From assembly GCA_028290905.1 (NCBI GenBank), contig JAQGIW010000214.1:1-40158 (forward strand): DNA of 40,158 nucleotides, written 5' to 3'. The notes under the pieces are model-generated. The model saw nothing but the letters and a program-made list of their open reading frames with translations. It did no database searches and was not told the origin of the DNA. This DNA is from Caulobacteraceae bacterium (GTDB lineage Bacteria; Pseudomonadota; Alphaproteobacteria; Caulobacterales; Caulobacteraceae). How positions within the stretch are numbered: the stretch's first letter is position 1; every line of letters begins with the position of its first letter. The position numbers and the translations under genes are program-made. This document shows positions 24,472 through 31,492 of this stretch, piece after piece.

Positions 24472-25316
24472 TGGCCTGACTCCAGGAGCGAGGGGGGCGG
24501 GGTCGTCCATGGGACGGGCGAGGCGCCGTAGACGAGACCCAGCCCGTCGGCCTTGTACCCTAAAAGGACCAGCATGTCCTCGGATGCGAAGGTGCGGATG
24601 GCGGGATCCAGGGAGAGGAACCAGTTCTCCTGGGCGCGGTAGATGGGCTTGGTGTACCAGGCGAAAACCCCCGCCCGGCGTTGGTCCTGCGTGCGGTTGA
24701 AGCCGGTCTTGTGCCAGACGCGGCTCTCGAAGACGACGATCGAGCCGGCGGGCGCCTCCAGCGGCACGGTGGCGACCTCGCCCTCGTCCGGCCGCGGCGC
24801 GCGGTTGAGCTTGTGGCTGCCGGGGACGATGCGGGTCGCGCCGTTGGCCTCGGTGAAGTCGTCCAGCAACCAGGCGACGTTCATCCCCTGCGGCTCGGCC
24901 GACCACGGCTCGGGCACGAAGATCTGGTCGGCGTGCAGCACCATCTCGCCGCCGCCGGGGCCGGTGATGTTGGCCGAGATGTTGCCGAGCAGGGCCGGCC
25001 AGCCGATCACGGCGCGTACGAAGGCAAGGGCGGTGGGGTGCTCGGCCATGTCCTCGAACACCGGATCGCGGCTGAGCACGTTCCACACCCGCTGGTTGCT
25101 CTCGTCGTGGCCATAGTCGAGGCTGAACTTGCGCTCGCGGCCGCGGGCGCGGTCGTGGGCGGCGGCGCGATACAGCGCCTCGCGGGCCCGCTCCAGGGTG
25201 GGGCCCGAGAGCACCCCGGTCATGACGCACAGGCCGTGCTCGCGGATGTGGGCGAGGCCCTCCTCGACGTCCTTCGCCGGGGGCGGCAGGGCCTGGACGG
25301 TCATTGGCGCATTCAT
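24468..25316 (-). CDS. Phytanoyl-CoA dioxygenase (PhyH) family protein, second copy
   Basis: 282-residue Fe(II)/2-oxoglutarate-dependent dioxygenase. The iron facial triad is visible as His128 and Asp130 in VLHADQ and His202 in VWHKTGFN; Arg213 or Arg214 is the likely 2-oxoglutarate anchor. NGATRIVPGSHK is a further family hallmark. It has exactly the same length as the upstream paralogue and aligns with it throughout, pointing to tandem duplication followed by divergence. ATGA overlaps join it to both neighbours. Family members hydroxylate varied substrates (fatty acyl-CoA, ectoine, halogenated or natural-product scaffolds), so the substrate cannot be named. Confidence 0.88.
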   Translation of the reverse strand: MNAPMTVQALPPPAKDVEEGLAHIREHGLCVMTGVLSGPTLERAREALYRAAAHDRARGRERKFSLDYGHDESNQRVWNVLSRDPVFEDMAEHPTALAFVRAVIGWPALLGNISANITGPGGGEMVLHADQIFVPEPWSAEPQGMNVAWLLDDFTEANGATRIVPGSHKLNRAPRPDEGEVATVPLEAPAGSIVVFESRVWHKTGFNRTQDQRRAGVFAWYTKPIYRAQENWFLSLDPAIRTFASEDMLVLLGYKADGLGLVYGASPVPWTTPPPSLLESGQ

Positions 25317-26161
25317 GACACCCTCACCGGTTCGCGGCGGCCGCCATCGGCCGCGAAGACTTCAGGCGCCAGACCGACGTTGGCCTCGGCCTCGAGGCCC
25401 AGCCAGTGGCGCATCGGCGGATCGAGGGACGCCTGGGTCTGCGCCGACAGAGTGACGTTGTGGTTGACCTGCGGCCGCAGGAACGGCGCGGTGTAGTAGC
25501 CGAACAGCAGCGCCCGGTCCTCGCCTGCGGTGACGTTGGCGCCGGAGGTGTGCCACATGCGCCCCTCCATGGCGATTATGGAGCCGGCCGGGGCCTCGAA
25601 CGGCTGCATCAGCGGCAGCGGATCGCCCGGGACCTGCGAGCGGTCGGTGAAGCGATGGCTGCCCGGCAGGAACAGGGTGGCCCCGTTTTCCAGCCTTACG
25701 TCGGTGAGGGCCCAGATGATGTTCATGGCCCACGGATGTGCCCACGGGCCGGGCATCACCAGGGCCTGGTCGGAATGCACCGGCATCGACTGCGACCCGG
25801 GCCGGGCGATGTTGGCGGTGAAGTTGGAAATCAGGAACTCTTCCCCCAGCAGCGAACGCACCAGGTCGAGCGCCGTCGGGTGGCGGATCAGGTCGCGGAA
25901 CAGCGGGTCGATGTCGAGCAGGTTGAACACCCGCACATTGCTGGCGTTGGGATCCAGCGCCGGCATGTAGGTCGCCAGGCCGCGCCGCTCGCTCTCCGCC
26001 GCCGCGGCCCACAGGTGGTCCAGCGCCTGTGCCGTGCTTTCCTTCGAGAGCACCTCCGGCACGACGCACCAGCCGTCTTCCCTCAGGCGCCGGCGACCCT
26101 CGGCAAGCGTGTTTTCGCCTCGTCGGGCGAGATCCTGCACCTCGGATCGCCGGGCCGTCAT
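25313..26161 (-). CDS. Phytanoyl-CoA dioxygenase (PhyH) family protein, first copy
   Basis: 282-residue Fe(II)/2-oxoglutarate-dependent dioxygenase heading the operon. The triad is His129 and Asp131 in PVHSDQ and His204 in MWHTSGAN, with Arg216 in EDRALLF as the likely co-substrate anchor. GATLFLPGSHRF is conserved. N-terminal helix LREDGWCVVPEVLS matches the family opening. I chose ATG at 26161 because it is preceded by GGAG and gives a normal N-terminus; the frame stays open upstream without protein-like sequence. The stop overlaps the next start by 4 nt. Keeping both copies with intact iron sites suggests two successive oxidations or two related substrates. Confidence 0.88.
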   Translation of the reverse strand: MTARRSEVQDLARRGENTLAEGRRRLREDGWCVVPEVLSKESTAQALDHLWAAAAESERRGLATYMPALDPNASNVRVFNLLDIDPLFRDLIRHPTALDLVRSLLGEEFLISNFTANIARPGSQSMPVHSDQALVMPGPWAHPWAMNIIWALTDVRLENGATLFLPGSHRFTDRSQVPGDPLPLMQPFEAPAGSIIAMEGRMWHTSGANVTAGEDRALLFGYYTAPFLRPQVNHNVTLSAQTQASLDPPMRHWLGLEAEANVGLAPEVFAADGGRREPVRVS

Positions 26162-26214
26162 CGGCGTTTCACTCCGTTGATACCCCGCGCTCGCGCGGCG
26201 CGTATGGGGAGAAC

Positions 26215-26239
26215 TTGAAACACGATATAATTTTGTCAA
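26215..26239. promoter_or_regulatory. AT-rich imperfect dyad upstream of the PhyH operon
   Basis: A 25-bp AT-rich stretch with TTGA at one end and TCAA at the other and partial inner symmetry, 54-78 bp before the PhyH start. On the minus strand it includes TTGACA (26239-26234), a perfect -35 hexamer, but no good -10 follows at 16-18 bp. Such a sequence stands out in this GC-rich DNA and probably carries the operon promoter and an operator. Confidence 0.4.
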
Positions 26240-26281
26240 TGGCTTTTGTGGGGCCCTCGGACTGGGCGGTTGGCGGTAAAT

Positions 26282-26311
26282 CGCGCGCCGCGCCCTGCCG
26301 GGCGGCGCGCG
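26282..26311 (-). terminator. Terminator hairpin after VOC gene
   Basis: CGCGCGCCGC (26282-26291) and GCGGCGCGCG (26302-26311) form a perfect 10-bp stem with a 10-nt loop, starting 8 bp beyond the VOC gene stop. On the minus strand ATTTA follows. It separates the VOC transcript from the PhyH operon promoter. Confidence 0.6.
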
Positions 26312-26319
26312 CAACCGCG

Positions 26320-26787
26320 CTAGTCGGCCATGGCCTCCATGGACTTCTGCACTTCCTCCGGCGTTACGTCACGGACGTGCGTCGCGACGGACCAGAAGTG
26401 ACCGAACGGATCCCGGAACTGGCCGTAGCGGTCGCCCCAGGGCGCGTCCCACATGGGAAGCACAACCTCGGCGCCGGCGGCGACCGCCCGCTCAAGGGCG
26501 GCGTCCGCGTTCCCGACGGACAAATGAAGGACCACCGGCGTTCCCTTCAGCGCCTTGGGACCCAGAGAGCCGTGCTCCGGCATTTCGTCCATGAGGAACA
26601 ATGTCGAGTCGCCGATCTTGAGCGCGGCGTGGACAATCTTCCCATTCGGCCCTTGCAGCCGGCCGCCCTCCACGGCGCCGAGGGCTTTCTTGTAGAATTC
26701 GATGGCGTCTCCGGCCTCCGCGCACACCAGGTGCGGTGTGATCGTGTGCATGCCGTCCGGGACCGGCTTCACGGTAGAACTGGACAT
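26320..26787 (-). CDS. VOC family protein (glyoxalase/PhnB-like)
   Basis: 155-residue vicinal-oxygen-chelate fold protein. The opening TPHLVCAEAGDAIEFYKKALGA and the end WGDRYGQFRDPFGHFWSVATH are typical of the PhnB-like branch, whose members often lack a proven enzymatic activity. The start ATG 26787 has a perfect RBS (AAGGAG, 7-8 nt upstream). It is divergent from the YCII/ECF42 pair. VOC and YCII genes are frequent companions of ECF41/ECF42 sigma factors, so it is probably part of the same regulon (inference). Substrate unknown. Confidence 0.88.
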   Translation of the reverse strand: MSSSTVKPVPDGMHTITPHLVCAEAGDAIEFYKKALGAVEGGRLQGPNGKIVHAALKIGDSTLFLMDEMPEHGSLGPKALKGTPVVLHLSVGNADAALERAVAAGAEVVLPMWDAPWGDRYGQFRDPFGHFWSVATHVRDVTPEEVQKSMEAMAD

Positions 26788-26920
26788 GAGTTGCTCCTTC
26801 CTGAGTGGCGACCTGCGGCGAAGGCCGCGGCTCGTAGGGAAGACGAAGGCTGGGGCGCGCCGCCGACAGGCGCGTTCGAATAAATTCTTCCGGGGTCCGT
26901 CGGTCGGAGGCATCCTCGGC

Positions 26921-26938
26921 CGTCCTGTGTCCAGGACG
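26921..26938. promoter_or_regulatory. 18-bp inverted repeat between VOC and YCII genes
   Basis: CGTCCTG (26921-26927) and CAGGACG (26932-26938) are perfectly complementary with a 4-nt centre, 27-44 bp before the YCII start. It could be an operator for the YCII-sigma operon or a leader hairpin. Confidence 0.4.
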
Positions 26939-26964
26939 TCCATTGGCCGAACGACGGAGCCGCC

Positions 26965-27342
26965 ATGCTGTACGCCATTCTCTGCTACCACGATGAGCAG
27001 TTCGTCTGGTCCTGGACCAAGGAGCAAGAGGCCGCCGTCATCGGGGGACTCAAGGGCGTCCACGAGACGCTGACCCGCGAGGGCAAGCTCGGTCCCTCCC
27101 TGCGCCTGATGCCGACGACCGCCGCGACCACGCTCAGCAAGAGCAAGGATCTCGTGCTCGATGGTCCTTTCGCCGAGACGAAGGAACAGCTCCTCGGCCT
27201 CTACGTGATCGATGTCGACGGTCTCGAGGCGGCGCTTGAGGTGGCGCGCCAGCTGGCGAGGGCCAATCCCGGCGGCAGCTACGAGCTGCGCCCCATCGCC
27301 GCCTACAATCCCGATCCCCGCGAGGCTCCGGTGGCGGGATGA
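26965..27342 (+). CDS. YCII/DGPF domain protein linked to ECF sigma factor
   Basis: 125-residue small protein of the YCII-related, DGPF-motif family. It opens MLYAILCYHDEQFVW and contains LVLDGPFAETKEQLLGLYVI at about 63-82, the defining motif. Other members have ferredoxin-like folds; their function with ECF42 sigma factors is unknown, although they are conserved partners. The RBS is GGAG 7 nt before ATG 26965. The stop overlaps the sigma factor start by 4 nt (ATGA), so the two are co-translated, in keeping with a sensing or effector role beside the sigma factor. Confidence 0.9.
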   Translation: MLYAILCYHDEQFVWSWTKEQEAAVIGGLKGVHETLTREGKLGPSLRLMPTTAATTLSKSKDLVLDGPFAETKEQLLGLYVIDVDGLEAALEVARQLARANPGGSYELRPIAAYNPDPREAPVAG

Positions 27343-28577
27343 ACGACCTGGCCTGGATCGACGGCGCGATCACCGGCGCCCGGCCCCAGGCGGTGGCCGC
27401 CCTGTTGCGCTACTTCCGCGATCTCGGCACGGCGGAGGAGGCGTTCCAGGAAGCGGCGCTTCGCGCCCTGAAGACCTGGCCGCGCAACGGCCCGCCGCGC
27501 GACGCGGCGGCGTGGCTGATCCTGGTCGGGCGTAACGCCGCCCTCGATGGCGTGCGCAAGATGAGCCGCCAAGTCGAACTGCCGCCGGACGATGTCATCT
27601 CAGACCTCGACGACGCGGAGGACCCGCTCGTGGAGCGGCTCGACGGCGCCCACTACCGCGACGACGTCCTGCGGCTGCTGTTCATCTGCTGCCACCCGGA
27701 CCTGCCGGCCACCCAGCAGATCGCGCTGGCGCTGCGGATCGTCTCCGGCCTCACGGTTCCCCAGATCGCCAAGGCCTTCCTGATCGGCGAGGACGCGGCC
27801 GAGCAACGCATCACGAGGGCCAAGGCGAGGATCGCGCGCGCCGACGTGCCCTTCGAGGCGCCTGGGCCGGTCGAGCGCGCCGAGCGCCTGGGCGTGGTCA
27901 TGGCCATGGTCTACCTGATCTTCAACGAAGGCTATTCGGCCGGCGCCGCCGAGCGCAACGCCCTTTGCGACGAGGCGATCCGCTTCGCCCGCCTGCTGCT
28001 GCGCCTGTTCCCGGGAGAGCCCGAGATCATGGGCATGGCGGCCTTGATGCTGCTGCAGCATGGGAGGTTGCCGGCCCGCTTCGATGGCCAAGGCGAGCTG
28101 GTGCTCCTCGACGAACAGGACCGCGCTCTCTGGGACGGCAAGCTCACCGCGGAGGGGTTGGCGCTGCTGGAAAAGGCCATGCGCCACAATCAGCCGGGCG
28201 CCTACCAGGTGCAGGCCGCCATCGCCGCCACCCACGCTCGCGCCGCCCGCGCCGAGGACACCGACTGGGCGGGTATCGACGCCCTCTACGCGGCGCTGGA
28301 GCGGATGCAGCCCTCGCCAGTGGTTACGCTCAACCGCGCCGTGGCCACCGCCAAGGTCAAGGGTCCGGAAGCGGGCCTGGAGATGATCAGTCCTCTGGAG
28401 AACCGCCTCTCCGGCTATTTCTACTACTTCGGGGTGCGCGGCGGGCTTCTGCGGCAGCTCGGCCGCGCGGCCGAGGCCCGCGTCGCCTTCGATCGCGCCA
28501 TCGCCCTCGCCGGAACCCCCGCCGAAGCGGCCCACATCCGCCGTCACCTCGACGCGCTGGCGAAGGAGGGGATCTAG
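27339..28577 (+). CDS. ECF sigma factor, ECF42 type, with C-terminal TPR-like extension
   Basis: 412-residue extracytoplasmic-function sigma factor. Sigma-2 region covers about 10-75 (LRYFRDLGTAEEAFQEAALRAL, then WPRNGPPRDAAAWLILVGRN) and sigma-4 about 105-165 (ALRIVSGLTVPQIAKAFLIG, EDAAEQRITRAKARI). The long C-terminal extension begins with the hallmark VYLIFNEGYSAGAAERNALC and continues as TPR-like helices (ALYAALERMQPSPVVTLNRA). No anti-sigma gene is nearby. ECF42 members are known to depend on the C-terminal extension for activity and to pair with DGPF/YCII genes, exactly as here. The stop codon shares the CTAG tetramer with the stop of the convergent aldehyde dehydrogenase gene. Confidence 0.92.
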   Translation: MNDLAWIDGAITGARPQAVAALLRYFRDLGTAEEAFQEAALRALKTWPRNGPPRDAAAWLILVGRNAALDGVRKMSRQVELPPDDVISDLDDAEDPLVERLDGAHYRDDVLRLLFICCHPDLPATQQIALALRIVSGLTVPQIAKAFLIGEDAAEQRITRAKARIARADVPFEAPGPVERAERLGVVMAMVYLIFNEGYSAGAAERNALCDEAIRFARLLLRLFPGEPEIMGMAALMLLQHGRLPARFDGQGELVLLDEQDRALWDGKLTAEGLALLEKAMRHNQPGAYQVQAAIAATHARAARAEDTDWAGIDALYAALERMQPSPVVTLNRAVATAKVKGPEAGLEMISPLENRLSGYFYYFGVRGGLLRQLGRAAEARVAFDRAIALAGTPAEAAHIRRHLDALAKEGI

Positions 28578-30001
28578 ACGCGCGGAAGGCCCAGCACCGT
28601 CTTCGGCTCGAGGTGCGCCTCAAGGCCGAAGACGCCCATCTCGCGGCCGAGGCCGGATTGCTTGAAGCCGCCGAACGGGGCCAGCGGCTCGTGATAGAGG
28701 CCATTGATCAGGATCCGCCCGGCCGCCAGGTGCGAGGCGACGATGCGCGCCCGGTCGAGATCCGCGGAGATCACATAGGCCTGCAGCCCGTAGGGCGTGT
28801 CGTTGGCGATCTCGATCGCCTCGGCCTCGGTCCGATAGGCGATCACCGACAGCACCGGTCCGAAGATCTCTTCGCGGGCGATCGTCATGTCGTTGGTGAC
28901 ATCGGCGAAGACCGTGGGCCTGACGAAGTAGCCGGCTTCCAGGCCTTCCGGCCGGCCCGGGCCGCCGGTGAGCAGCCTCGCCCCGCCCTCCATCCCCTTG
29001 CGGATATAGCCCTGCACGCGCTCCCACTGCCTCAGGCTCACCATCGGTCCGATCTGCACGGTGGGATCGCTTGGATCGCCGACCTTCACGCTTTCCGCCG
29101 CCGCCTTGATCATCGGCAGGAATTCGTCGAGCCGGGCCTCGGGGACGAGAATTCGGGTCCCGGCGATGCAGGCCTGGCCGCTGTTGCCGAAGCCGGCCAT
29201 GACGGCGAGCGGGACGGCCTGGGCGAAGTCGGCGTCGTCCAGGATCACGGTCGGCGACTTGCCGCCCAGTTCCAGCGTGACCCGTTTCATCGTCTCGGCC
29301 CCGGCGCGCAGGATCGCCTTGCCGACCGCGGTAGAGCCGGTGAACGAGATCTTGGCGATGTCGGGATTGACGCTCAGCTCCGCGCCGACCACCTCGCCGC
29401 GGCCGTTGACCACGTTGAAGACGCCGGGCGGCAGGCCCGCCTCGTGTAGCGCCTCGACCAGGACCTGGGTCTGGATCGCGCTCATCTCGCTGGGCTTGAT
29501 CACGCTGGTGCACCCGGCAGCGATGGCCATGGCGAGCTTGCCGCAGCTGAAGCCGACGTTGCTGTTCCAGGGAGGGATGATGCCGACCACGCCCAGCGGT
29601 TCCATGACCACCTCGGCGTCGTTGATCCTGCGGGTGAAGTCATAGGCCTCCAGCACCTCGGCGGCGTTCTTGAAGGCGCCCATCGCATAGCCGTTCAGCA
29701 TGCGGGCGATCATCACCGGTGCGCCGTATTCCAGCGTCGTCGCGGCGTTCAGGGCCTCCAGCTTCGGCGTCACGGCCGCGTCCAGGCGGCGCAGGAGTTC
29801 GATCCGCTCGGCCTTGCTGGTGCGCGAAAAGGCCGGGAAGGCGCGCTTGGCCGCGGCGATGGCGCGAAGCGTGTCCTCGCGGTCGCCGAGCGTCACCTTG
29901 CCGATCACCCGGCTGTCGGCCGGGTTGATGAGATCGAACACCTCCTCGCCGTGCGGCGCGACAAACTCGCCGTCGATGTAGATGCGGTCAATGATGCGCA
30001 T
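28574..30001 (-). CDS. NAD(P)-dependent aldehyde dehydrogenase
   Basis: 475-residue soluble enzyme oxidising an aldehyde to its acid. The cofactor-binding Lys169 is in SVIKPSEMS, the Rossmann loop is FTGSTAVGK, Glu244 is in VTLELGGKSP and the nucleophile Cys278 in NSGQACIAGTRI. Both catalytic residues are intact. The N-terminus (YIDGEFVAP) is standard. The substrate is not evident. It is divergent from a LysR regulator (96-bp gap with inverted repeats), the usual sign of direct control. Convergent with the ECF42 gene, overlapping by the 4-nt CTAG. Confidence 0.92.
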   Translation of the reverse strand: MRIIDRIYIDGEFVAPHGEEVFDLINPADSRVIGKVTLGDREDTLRAIAAAKRAFPAFSRTSKAERIELLRRLDAAVTPKLEALNAATTLEYGAPVMIARMLNGYAMGAFKNAAEVLEAYDFTRRINDAEVVMEPLGVVGIIPPWNSNVGFSCGKLAMAIAAGCTSVIKPSEMSAIQTQVLVEALHEAGLPPGVFNVVNGRGEVVGAELSVNPDIAKISFTGSTAVGKAILRAGAETMKRVTLELGGKSPTVILDDADFAQAVPLAVMAGFGNSGQACIAGTRILVPEARLDEFLPMIKAAAESVKVGDPSDPTVQIGPMVSLRQWERVQGYIRKGMEGGARLLTGGPGRPEGLEAGYFVRPTVFADVTNDMTIAREEIFGPVLSVIAYRTEAEAIEIANDTPYGLQAYVISADLDRARIVASHLAAGRILINGLYHEPLAPFGGFKQSGLGREMGVFGLEAHLEPKTVLGLPRV

Positions 30002-30057
30002 GTCTCAGTCTCCTTGTGCGGTGAAGCGCATCTAAGGGCGTGGCATTGACCCGATAA

Positions 30058-30084
30058 GCAGGATAAACCTGCATGACGTGATGC
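30058..30084. promoter_or_regulatory. Inverted repeats in LysR-aldehyde dehydrogenase intergenic region
   Basis: GCAGG-ATAAA-CCTGC (30058-30072) is a perfect 5-bp dyad, directly followed by the overlapping GCAT-GACGTG-ATGC (30071-30084). They lie 14-40 bp upstream of the LysR start in the 96-bp divergent gap and are the best candidates for the regulator's recognition and activation sites. Confidence 0.4.
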
Positions 30085-30097
30085 ATGGATCGGGACA

Positions 30098-30991
30098 ATG
30101 AGCCGGCCCAGCCTGGTTGAACTGGACGCCGTGATCGCGGTCGCCCGGCGCGGCGCCTTCCGCGCTGCGGCGCTGGAAATGGGGATGTCCACCTCGGCGC
30201 TCAGTCACGCGGTCGCCAGCCTCGAGGCGCGGCTCGGCGTGCGCCTCTTCAACCGCACGACCCGCAGCGTCTCCCTCACCGCCGCCGGCGAGCAGTTCGT
30301 CGCCGAGCTCGCCCCGGCGCTGATCCAGATCCGCGGGGCAATGGACGCGGCCGGAGCGCACCGGGCGACGCCAAGCGGCGTGCTGCGCCTCAACACCTCC
30401 ATCGGCGCCGCGCGGATGATCCTCGCGCCCGTGATCCTGGAATACCTGCGCCGCTATCCGGAGATGAGCGTCGACCTCGTCACCGAGGGCCGGTTGATCG
30501 ACATCGTCGGCGAGGGCTTCGACGCCGGTATCCGCATCGCCGAGGCGGTGCCGCGCGACATGATCGCGGTCCCGATCGGCGGTCCCTTGAGGTCGGTCAT
30601 CGTCGGCTCGCCGGGCTATTTCGCGGGCCGGTCGCTACCCCAGACCCCCGGAGACCTTCTGTCCCACGAGTGCGTCCGCACCCGCATGGCCAGCGGCGCG
30701 CTCTATCGTTGGGAGTTCGAGCGGCGCGGCGAGCAGGTGGAGGTCGACGTGAAGGGCGCGCTCACACTGGACGAGTCTGGCCTGATGATCGAGGCCGTGC
30801 GCGCCGGGGCCGGAGTCGGCTACCTGTCGGAATGGTCGGTGGGCGAGGACCTCGTGGCCGGCCGGCTGATCCAGGCCCTGGACGACTGGACACCAACCTA
30901 CCCTGGGCTGTGCCTCTACTACCCCGGCCGACGCCATGTCCCGGCCGGGCTGCGCGCGTTCATAGACCTGATCCGCGCGATGGCGCGTTAG
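30098..30991 (+). CDS. LysR family transcriptional regulator (aldehyde dehydrogenase linked)
   Basis: 297-residue LysR-type regulator. The N-terminal winged helix-turn-helix (about 4-62) reads VELDAVIAVARRGAFRAAAL and SALSHAVASLEARLGVRLFN, ending in RTTRSVSLTAAGEQF. The effector domain (about 90-295) contains GVLRLNTSIGAARMILAPVI and VRAGAGVGYLSEWSV. It resembles the CrgA/PecT-like subgroup with RTTRSVSLT after the helix-turn-helix. It is divergent from the aldehyde dehydrogenase gene, its probable target. The effector is unknown. Confidence 0.92.
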   Translation: MSRPSLVELDAVIAVARRGAFRAAALEMGMSTSALSHAVASLEARLGVRLFNRTTRSVSLTAAGEQFVAELAPALIQIRGAMDAAGAHRATPSGVLRLNTSIGAARMILAPVILEYLRRYPEMSVDLVTEGRLIDIVGEGFDAGIRIAEAVPRDMIAVPIGGPLRSVIVGSPGYFAGRSLPQTPGDLLSHECVRTRMASGALYRWEFERRGEQVEVDVKGALTLDESGLMIEAVRAGAGVGYLSEWSVGEDLVAGRLIQALDDWTPTYPGLCLYYPGRRHVPAGLRAFIDLIRAMAR

Positions 30992-31019
30992 CGGACGATC
31001 CGAGCTTTGCCATCGCGCC

Positions 31020-31391
31020 CTAGTGACCCCCCTCGACCCACGGCACGCCGGCGTCGCGGAACGCCTCCGCCAGCGCCGCTTCCAGGTCGATCGCCTCCCA
31101 TCGGCGCAGCGGATTGAGGTGCTCGACGAGCTCCGGCAGCAGGCGGACGCCGAAGCGGCGCACGGCCCCGCTCGCCTTGTACCCGCTCTTGTGCTGATCG
31201 AACCGCAGGTCCGGATCGCGCGACGTCTCACCGACGTACAGGCCCCAGCGGCCAACCCGGCGGCTGTCGTTGAGAAGAACGACATAGACGGAATGCCCGG
31301 CGCCCCTGACCCCTGCCGTAGTGGCCCGCAGCCGCCGCGCGGCCCGTTCCGCGAGCCCGATCCACTCCGGCAGATAGGTGGTGTGACTCAT
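31020..31391 (-). CDS. GIY-YIG nuclease-like small protein
   Basis: 123-residue protein with a degenerate GIY-YIG signature: SVYVVLL (about 34-40) stands for GIY and GLYVGET (50-56) for YIG. Arg63 and His67 in DLRFDQHKSGYKAS and Glu104 in AIDLEAALAEAF are at the positions of the catalytic Arg, the following conserved residue and the metal-binding Glu. The fold is therefore plausible and the active site mostly intact. No DNA-binding domain is fused. It stands alone, convergent with the LysR gene; nearby genes give no clue to function. A larger plus-strand frame over the same bases lacks protein-like sequence. Confidence 0.68.
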   Translation of the reverse strand: MSHTTYLPEWIGLAERAARRLRATTAGVRGAGHSVYVVLLNDSRRVGRWGLYVGETSRDPDLRFDQHKSGYKASGAVRRFGVRLLPELVEHLNPLRRWEAIDLEAALAEAFRDAGVPWVEGGH

Positions 31392-31492
31392 GGGAGGGCA
31401 AGGCTGGACAGGTCTTCGGCCTGTTCTCGCCCTCCGGCGGTTGCACGGCCGTTAACGGCGGGCGCCGTGGCGTTCGGCATCCCCTTGTGGAT

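Noticed and set aside
26928-26950. TGTCCA and CGA as an ECF42-type promoter upstream of the YCII gene
   Set aside because: The spacer is shorter than expected and the implied transcript start would fall on the ribosome-binding site.
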